From Clostridium sp. 1001275B_160808_H3 (GTDB taxonomy: Bacteria; Bacillota; Clostridia; Clostridiales; Clostridiaceae), in NCBI RefSeq assembly GCF_015550425.1, contig NZ_JADNAT010000014.1, forward strand, positions 29,213 to 93,212: a stretch of DNA of 64,000 nt, given 5' to 3'. Positions within the stretch are counted from its first letter, which is position 1. Each line of letters begins with the position of its first letter. The notes below the pieces were generated by a model, which was not told the origin of the DNA, made no database searches, and worked only from the letters and a program-made list of their open reading frames with translations. The position numbers were made by a program, and so were the translations under genes. Shown here piece after piece: positions 58,470 to 64,000 of this stretch.

Positions 58470-59321
58470 ATGCAGGAGATTAGTACAGTTATAACAAACA
58501 CTCTAAAAAATATATCTATATTTGCAGTTTTAGATATATTAGTAGTTGCCTATATATTCTATAAAGGATATATACTAATAAAAGAAACAAGGGCAGAACA
58601 ACTTTTGAAGGGTATTATACTTATGGTGGCATTGATACCTATAAGTTATGTCTTAAAACTAGAAATGCTAAACTTCATTTTAAATAAGACATTGACCATT
58701 GGTCTTTTATCTGTTGTTATAATATTTCAACCAGAGATAAGAAGAGCATTAGAGCACATAGGAAGAAGTGCTTTTGAAGAATTACACAATATTCAAGATG
58801 AAGAAGAAAGAAACTTAACTGTAAATGAAATAATTAATGCAGTTGGAAACTTAGCAGAAACAAAAACGGGTGCATTAATAGTTATAGAACAGGCGACCAG
58901 ATTAGGAGAAATACTTAATTCTGGAACTATTTTAGATGCAAAAGTAACTTCAAATTTACTTGAAAATATATTTGTTGTTAATACACCATTACATGATGGT
59001 GCTACTATAATAAGAAAAGATAGAATATTAGCATCAGGATGTGTACTTCCACTTACAAATAATAATACAATAAATAAAAAGCTTGGAACAAGGCATAGAG
59101 CAGCAATAGGTTTATCAGAAGTTTCGGATTCTATAGTTTTAGTAGTATCTGAAGAAACTGGGATAATCTCTTTAGCCATAAATGGTAGATTAACAAGAAA
59201 TTATGATAGAGAAAAATTAAGAGTAATTTTACTTAAAATGATGCAACATAATGATAAGAAGAATGTTAAATCAGCTGGGGAGAGGGTGAAAGCTTGGATA
59301 AGAAGGAAAAAAGTAGATTAA
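58470..59321 (+). CDS. cdaA: Diadenylate cyclase CdaA
   Basis: Makes cyclic di-AMP from two ATP. 283 residues from the ATG at 58470, seven bases after GGGGGGTG; an upstream ATG at 58446 is rejected. Three N-terminal membrane helices (about 15-90) precede the DAC domain, which has the catalytic motifs DGA (D176) and RHR (208-210, in GTRHRAAIG). It overlaps the cdaR gene by 28 bases. It probably controls osmolyte and wall homeostasis; glmM, its usual third neighbour, is not here. Confidence 0.96.
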   Translation: MQEISTVITNTLKNISIFAVLDILVVAYIFYKGYILIKETRAEQLLKGIILMVALIPISYVLKLEMLNFILNKTLTIGLLSVVIIFQPEIRRALEHIGRSAFEELHNIQDEEERNLTVNEIINAVGNLAETKTGALIVIEQATRLGEILNSGTILDAKVTSNLLENIFVVNTPLHDGATIIRKDRILASGCVLPLTNNNTINKKLGTRHRAAIGLSEVSDSIVLVVSEETGIISLAINGRLTRNYDREKLRVILLKMMQHNDKKNVKSAGERVKAWIRRKKVD

Positions 59322-60565
59322 TAATACCAGTAATATGCCTTTTATTATCTATAGGCTTATGGGTTTATGTAACCAATGTAGAAAATAAAATAAGAACTAC
59401 AGAAATAAGTAAGATACCAGTTGAATTAATTAATACAGAAGCTTTAACTAGCTCAAAATTAGCATTAACACCAAATCAGGAATTATATGTAACTTTAAAA
59501 GTTGAAGGAAATACAAGTGACATAAATAAAATAAAAAAAAGTGACTTTAAAGTTCAAGTTGATTTAAGTGAATATGCTTGGAAAAAGGGAGAAAATAAAG
59601 TTCCTGTATCTATAGTAGATTATCCGATTACGGTAAGTATAAGAAATACTAATACACTGACAGTATCGGTTAAGATAGAAGATATGGTAGAAAAAACTAT
59701 GCCGATAACCTCAAATATTAAAGTTACACCAAGACAAGGATATTTTGCATCAGAGGCAACTATAGAACCAAAAGAAGTTAAGGTAACGGGAGCTGAATCA
59801 GTTGTTTCAAAGGTATCAAATTTAGTTGTCTCAGATAATAAAGAGGATGTTTTTGAAAATGTAGTAGGCAGTTATGATATAAAACCATTAGATGAAAATG
59901 GAAACGCGGTTGAAGGAGTTTTGCTTTCAGAAAAATTTGCTAATGTTGAAATAAGAGTTAGTAAAGGTAAATCTGTAAAAGTAAATGTAGTAACTACAGG
60001 AAAGTTACCTAATGGACTTAAACTAAAGTCCATGGAAAGCAATAAAAAGTTTGTGGAAATTTTAGGGCCTAAGGAGATATTAGATACAATAAGTGAAGTA
60101 AATTCAACTCCTCTAGATTTAAGTTCAGTAAATGAAAGTAAAGATGTATCGCTTGGGATAGTAGTTCCAGAAGGATTAAGAATATCTCAAGGGGAAGATT
60201 ATATTACAGTTAAAGTTAATGTAATAAGATTTGCTACTAAGGATTTTAATGTGAAATATAGTATAACAGGGGAAAGTGAAGGCGTAAAAATTACACCAAC
60301 TAAAGATACCATAAAGGTGACTATAAGTGGTTATGAAGATGAAATAGGAAATGTAACTGAAGAAAATATAAAAGCTTCTATAGATGTAAGTTCATTTAAG
60401 GAAGATGGAAGCTTTGAACAAGAGCCTAAAGTTACACTTCAAGGTTTAAATGAGAACTTCAGTGTAGTTTCTGTTGAAAATGTTGCATTTACAGTAGCAA
60501 AACAAGTTGCTCAAAAGCCACCTGAAACTAATAATAATGTTAATAATAGCAATAATAATGAGTAA
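59294..60565 (+). CDS. cdaR: YbbR-domain regulator CdaR
   Basis: Membrane-anchored regulator of CdaA, 423 residues from TTG at 59294. A membrane helix (about 10-28, IPVICLLLSIGLWVYVTNV) is followed by four YbbR-type beta domains in series (about 40-400), each with patterns such as VTGAESVVSKVSNLVV and EILGPKEILDTISEV. The gene ends in an Asn-rich tail. The 28-base overlap with cdaA is strong evidence of coupled expression. Confidence 0.92.
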   Translation: MDKKEKSRLIIPVICLLLSIGLWVYVTNVENKIRTTEISKIPVELINTEALTSSKLALTPNQELYVTLKVEGNTSDINKIKKSDFKVQVDLSEYAWKKGENKVPVSIVDYPITVSIRNTNTLTVSVKIEDMVEKTMPITSNIKVTPRQGYFASEATIEPKEVKVTGAESVVSKVSNLVVSDNKEDVFENVVGSYDIKPLDENGNAVEGVLLSEKFANVEIRVSKGKSVKVNVVTTGKLPNGLKLKSMESNKKFVEILGPKEILDTISEVNSTPLDLSSVNESKDVSLGIVVPEGLRISQGEDYITVKVNVIRFATKDFNVKYSITGESEGVKITPTKDTIKVTISGYEDEIGNVTEENIKASIDVSSFKEDGSFEQEPKVTLQGLNENFSVVSVENVAFTVAKQVAQKPPETNNNVNNSNNNE

Positions 60566-60889
60566 TTCAAGTGAAAAGATGCATAGGTATTTCTATGGAT
60601 CTTTTTTTATTTATTAAAAAAGATATAAGTTCTCACTAATATTAAGTGAAGATAAAATTATTAAGATATATGGCTATTTACTTTTTATCTAAAGTTATTT
60701 ATAAAATTAGATGATATAGATTATTTAATATAAGAAAATAGTAGAAAATAATACATATAAAAATAATACTACTAATAATAAATTTATGTTAAAATAAGGT
60801 GCAATCTAATGAATGTTTAATTTAAATTATATATAAGGTACAATAAAGCTTTGATATATAAGAGTGACTAATAGAAAGGGGATTATAAT
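60566..60889 (+). other. Intergenic region after cdaR with terminator
   Basis: A hairpin pairs AAGATGCATAG (60576-60586, approximately) with CTATGGATCTT (60593-60603) with one mismatch, followed by TTTTTTATT: a weak to moderate terminator. The rest of the 324 bases is AT-rich with no gene and no clear promoter beyond scattered TATA-like hexamers. Confidence 0.6.
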
Positions 60890-62491
60890 ATGTCCATTAG
60901 AGTTAATAATATAGCTTTAAAGATAGATGAAGATAAAGACACATTGATTAAAAGGGTTTCTAAGAAGTTAAAGATTTCTGAATCAGAAATAAAAAATATT
61001 AAAATAATAAAAGAAAGCCTAGATGCAAGAAAGAAAAATGATATAAAGTACATATATTGTGTAGAAGTAGAACACAAAAATGAAGAAAAATTAGTTAACA
61101 GATTAAAAGATAAAGATGTAAAGTTTGAAGCACCTTCTTATAATGCAGAAATAGTTTCAGGGGATAAGGAGCTGAAAAATAGACCAGTAGTAGTTGGATT
61201 TGGACCAGCAGGAATATTCGCTGCATTATTACTAGCAGAAAAAGGATATAAACCATTGGTGATAGAACGTGGAGAAGATGTGGATAAAAGAACAGAGACT
61301 GTTGATAACTTTTGGAAAACAGGTGAATTAAATACAGAGTCTAATGTTCAATTTGGAGAAGGTGGAGCTGGAGCTTTTTCAGATGGTAAGTTAACAACAA
61401 GAATAAAAGATACAAGATGTGATTATGTTTTAAGAGAGTTAGTTAGAGCAGGAGCACCAGAAGAAATTACTTATGTAGCAAAACCTCACGTTGGAACAGA
61501 CCTTCTAAAGGGTGTAGTAAAAAACATCAGAGAAAAAATAAAGGAATTAGGTGGAGAAGTTTTATTTTCATCTAAATTAGAAGATATAAAAAGCGAAGAT
61601 GGTAGAGTAAAATCTATTATAGTAAATGGCAAAGAAATAGAATGTGAAAATCTTATTATTGCAATAGGACACAGTTCAAGAGATACATATGAAATGTTAC
61701 ATAAAAGAGATGTATTTATGCAACCTAAAGCTTTTGCAATTGGTGTTAGAATAGAACATCCACAAGAACTTATAAATAAAAGTCAATATGGAGATATGTA
61801 TCAGCATCCAAAGCTTAAGGCAGCTGAATATAGGTTAACATATCAAAGTGAAAAGTTAAAGAGAGCTGTATATTCATTTTGTATGTGTCCAGGTGGGGTT
61901 GTAGTTGCAGCAGCATCAGAAAATGAGAGATTAGTATCAAATGGTATGAGTTATCATGCTAGAGATTTAGCTAATGCAAACTCAGCTTTAGTTGTAACTG
62001 TAGGACCAGAAGACTTTGAAGGAGATTCACCACTTAGAGGAATGGAATTCCAAAGACATTATGAAAGCTTAGCATATAAGTTAGGGGGAGGAAAGTATAA
62101 GGCTCCAGTACAATTAGTTGGAGATTTTATGCAAGATAAGGTTAGTACAAAGCTTGGCTCTGTTACTCCTAGTTATACAGCAGGATATGTATTTAAAGAT
62201 TTAAGAGAGTGTCTTCCTGATTATGTAATAGAAGCGCTAAAAGAAGGTATAGTTGATTTTGATAAAAAGATAAAGGGATATGGAAACTATGACTCAATTT
62301 TAACAGGAATAGAGACAAGAACATCTGCTCCAGTTAGAATGACAAGAGATGAAAACTTACAAAGCATATCTATGAATGGGCTATTCCCAGCAGGAGAGGG
62401 AGCTGGATTTGCAGGTGGTATAATATCAGCTGCAGTTGATGGATTAAAGGTTGCAGAGAAAATAATTCAAGAATATAAACCAATGAAATAA
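60890..62491 (+). CDS. FAD-dependent oxidoreductase, COG2509 type, unknown substrate
   Basis: 533 residues. A short N-terminal domain (about 1-95, VNNIALKIDEDKDTLIKRV) precedes a Rossmann FAD fold with GFGPAG at 103-108 and LVIERGEDVDKR. A distinctive loop FGEGGAGAFSDGKLTTR (near 160-176) and a C-terminal GLFPAGEGAGFAGGIISAAVDGLK close the flavin site. The family is widespread in clostridia and is usually annotated only as an FAD-dependent protein or dehydrogenase. No operon partner gives its role. Confidence 0.9.
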   Translation: MSIRVNNIALKIDEDKDTLIKRVSKKLKISESEIKNIKIIKESLDARKKNDIKYIYCVEVEHKNEEKLVNRLKDKDVKFEAPSYNAEIVSGDKELKNRPVVVGFGPAGIFAALLLAEKGYKPLVIERGEDVDKRTETVDNFWKTGELNTESNVQFGEGGAGAFSDGKLTTRIKDTRCDYVLRELVRAGAPEEITYVAKPHVGTDLLKGVVKNIREKIKELGGEVLFSSKLEDIKSEDGRVKSIIVNGKEIECENLIIAIGHSSRDTYEMLHKRDVFMQPKAFAIGVRIEHPQELINKSQYGDMYQHPKLKAAEYRLTYQSEKLKRAVYSFCMCPGGVVVAAASENERLVSNGMSYHARDLANANSALVVTVGPEDFEGDSPLRGMEFQRHYESLAYKLGGGKYKAPVQLVGDFMQDKVSTKLGSVTPSYTAGYVFKDLRECLPDYVIEALKEGIVDFDKKIKGYGNYDSILTGIETRTSAPVRMTRDENLQSISMNGLFPAGEGAGFAGGIISAAVDGLKVAEKIIQEYKPMK

Positions 62492-62501
62492 ATATTAAAG
62501 A

Positions 62502-62538
62502 AAATTCTGAAAATTTAAGTTTTCAGAATTTTTTTTGC
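62502..62538 (+). terminator. Terminator after the FAD protein
   Basis: AATTCTGAAAA (62503-62513) pairs with TTTTCAGAATT (62520-62530), followed by TTTTTTGC. Confidence 0.92.
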
Positions 62539-62565
62539 TACAATATAAAGGGAAATATTTGTAAA

Positions 62566-62586
62566 TTATATCAACAATTGATATAA
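62566..62586. promoter_or_regulatory. Perfect 9-3-9 palindrome upstream of ptb-buk
   Basis: TTATATCAA (62566-62574) and TTGATATAA (62578-62586) are exact inverted arms separated by CAA, 130 bases before ptb. The half-site spacing suits a dimeric DNA-binding protein. I cannot name the protein. Confidence 0.5.
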
Positions 62587-62715
62587 ATTTCACAAAATTA
62601 TAGTGTATAAATATTAATTAGGGATTATAATAAATATTAAAGAAAGAAAATTCTTAATTATTAGAATAATACTTGATTATAAAAAAACTTACACTATTAA
62701 ATGAGGGGTGCTGAA

Positions 62716-63624
62716 ATGAGTAAGAATTTTGATGACTTATTAAAAAAGGTCAATGGTTGTGCTAAGAAGAAAGTTGCAGTAGCAGTAGCACAAGATGAAC
62801 CAGTATTAGAAGCAATTAAAGCTGCTAAAGAAAGGGGAATAGCAGATGCAATTCTAGTTGGTGATTCAGTAAAAATAAATGAAATAGCTGAAAGGATTGA
62901 TATGGATCTTACACAATTTGAAATTGTAAATGAGACAAATGTAAATAAAGCTGCTTTAGAAGCAATAAGATTAGTATCATCTGGTGAAGCTGATATGGTC
63001 ATGAAAGGATTAGTAGATACAGCAACATTTTTAAGAAGTGTTCTTAATAAGGAAGTTGGCCTAAGAACAGGAAAGCTTATGTCTCATGTAGCGGTGTTTG
63101 AAATAGAAGGGATAGATAGATTAATTTTATTAACAGATGCAGCATTTAATACTTATCCAGATTTAAAAGCAAAGGTTCAAATATTAAACAATGCAGTAGA
63201 GGTTGCACATGCTTGTGGAATAGAACTTCCAAAAGTGGCTCCAGTATGTGCAGTAGAGGTAGTTAATCCAGATATGCCAGCAACAATAGATGCATCATTA
63301 TTATCAAAGATGAATGATAGAGGACAAATTAAGGGTTGTATAGTGGATGGGCCTTTAGCTTTAGATAATGCTTTATCAGAAGAAGCCGCCCACCATAAAG
63401 GAATAACAGGAAAAGTAGCAGGAAAAGCAGATGTAATTTTACTTCCAAATATTGAAAGCGCAAATGTTATGTACAAAACATTAACATATACATCAAAATC
63501 AAGAAATGGAGGACTTTTAGTTGGAACATCTGCACCAGTAATTTTGACATCAAGAGCTGATAGTTTTGAAACAAAGGTACACTCCATTGCGTTAGCTGCA
63601 CTAGTTGCAGAAGCAAAAAAATAA
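62716..63624 (+). CDS. ptb: Phosphate butyryltransferase
   Basis: Converts butyryl-CoA and phosphate to butyryl phosphate, the first step of ATP-yielding butyrate formation. 302 residues from the ATG at 62716, six bases after GAGGGGTG; the ATG at 62701 lies before that site. Family segments: [20 protein letters not shown] (near 23-42), [20 protein letters not shown] and the C-terminal [18 protein letters not shown]. Followed 25 bases later by buk. Confidence 0.95.
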   Translation: MSKNFDDLLKKVNGCAKKKVAVAVAQDEPVLEAIKAAKERGIADAILVGDSVKINEIAERIDMDLTQFEIVNETNVNKAALEAIRLVSSGEADMVMKGLVDTATFLRSVLNKEVGLRTGKLMSHVAVFEIEGIDRLILLTDAAFNTYPDLKAKVQILNNAVEVAHACGIELPKVAPVCAVEVVNPDMPATIDASLLSKMNDRGQIKGCIVDGPLALDNALSEEAAHHKGITGKVAGKADVILLPNIESANVMYKTLTYTSKSRNGGLLVGTSAPVILTSRADSFETKVHSIALAALVAEAKK

Positions 63625-63649
63625 TATAAAATATGGGGGAGACTTTGTT

Positions 63650-64000
63650 ATGTCTTATAAACTATTAATTATCAATCCAGGATCAACTTCAACTAAAATT
63701 GGTGTTTACCAAGATGAAAAAGAGGTTTTTGTTAAAACCTTAAGACATTCCGCAGAAGAAATAGGAAAATATGATAGCATTTATAATCAGTTCCTATTTA
63801 GAAAAGAAATAATTATAAAGGCATTAGAGGAAAATAATATTGACGTAAAAAGCCTGAATGCAATCGTTGGTAGAGGCGGAATGCTAAAGCCAATGGAAGG
63901 CGGAACATATTTAGTAAATAATCTTATGTTGGAAGATTTAAAAGTTGGAGTCCAAGGACAACATGCTTCTAACTTAGGAGGAATAATTTCAAATGAAATT
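63650..64000 (+). CDS. buk: Butyrate kinase (5' part, cut by window edge)
   Basis: Transfers the phosphate of butyryl phosphate to ADP, giving ATP and butyrate. 117 codons are present. The phosphate-binding start [17 protein letters not shown] and [14 protein letters not shown] (near 74-87) are signatures of the acetate/butyrate kinase family. It begins after GGGGGAG. The pairing with ptb supports butyrate rather than acetate kinase. The remainder lies outside the window. Confidence 0.93.
   Translation, partial: MSYKLLIINPGSTSTKIGVYQDEKEVFVKTLRHSAEEIGKYDSIYNQFLFRKEIIIKALEENNIDVKSLNAIVGRGGMLKPMEGGTYLVNNLMLEDLKVGVQGQHASNLGGIISNEI

Noticed and set aside
62566..62586. The ptb palindrome as a Rex or FNR site
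   Set aside because: Rex sites are TTGTTAA-type with a different centre, and FNR sites are TTGAT-N4-ATCAA; here the half-sites are in the opposite order with a 3-base centre.

Overview
The window is a low-GC, AT-rich Gram-positive chromosome segment, best read as Clostridium sensu stricto (cluster I). The reasons are codon choice rich in AGA, TTA and ATA, strong AGGAGG ribosome binding sites, the rpmG-secE-nusG / rplKAJL / rpoBC / str / S10-spc-alpha order typical of clostridia, the sporulation and germination enzyme genes (cwlD, a SleB-type hydrolase), cdaA-cdaR, class I Fe-S fumarase and a ptb-buk butyrate pair at the right edge. I do not assign a species.

Layout. Positions 1-17.4 kb carry tuf copy 1, rpmG, secE, nusG, rplK, rplA, rplJ, rplL, rpoB, rpoC, an L7Ae-type k-turn protein, rpsL, rpsG, fusA and tuf copy 2. 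The two tuf genes look identical, including the ribosome binding site. Positions 17.4-33.8 kb are the S10-spc-alpha superoperon (rpsJ to rplQ, with secY, adk, map, a KOW protein, infA, rpmJ and rpoA inside). Positions 33.9-38.3 kb hold the ECF transporter energising module (ecfA1, ecfA2, ecfT), truA, then rplM and rpsI. Almost every gap between these genes contains a promoter or a foldable RNA element: an L10-type attenuator, two L1-site mimics, a closed S10 leader domain, an rpsM leader and an rplM leader.

From 38.4 kb the content becomes ordinary accessory and housekeeping sequence: a gene-poor stretch that may be a decayed gene, a Na/Pi cotransporter, CwlD, a 50-residue membrane peptide gene, two-subunit fumarase, a YitT protein on the minus strand, a two-component system, an ArsC/Spx-family protein, class Ia ribonucleotide reductase with two NrdR boxes, PTS enzyme I, paired half-size chromate-family transporters, a membrane-spanning TPR protein and isoaspartyl dipeptidase. 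These are followed by a minus-strand SleB-type hydrolase with a coiled-coil membrane protein, then cdaA-cdaR, a COG2509-type FAD protein, ptb, and the 5' end of buk, which is cut by the window edge.

No rRNA, tRNA, CRISPR array, insertion sequence, prophage or defence island was seen. No clearly new multi-gene system is present. The observations most worth a second look are regulatory: paired NrdR boxes four helical turns apart, duplicated L1-site mimics, the closed rpsJ leader domain, the rpsM leader, tandem 13-bp repeats and a dyad in the rplM promoter, and a 9-3-9 palindrome before ptb-buk. At protein level, a glutamate replaces the expected metal-bridging lysine in the isoaspartyl dipeptidase.
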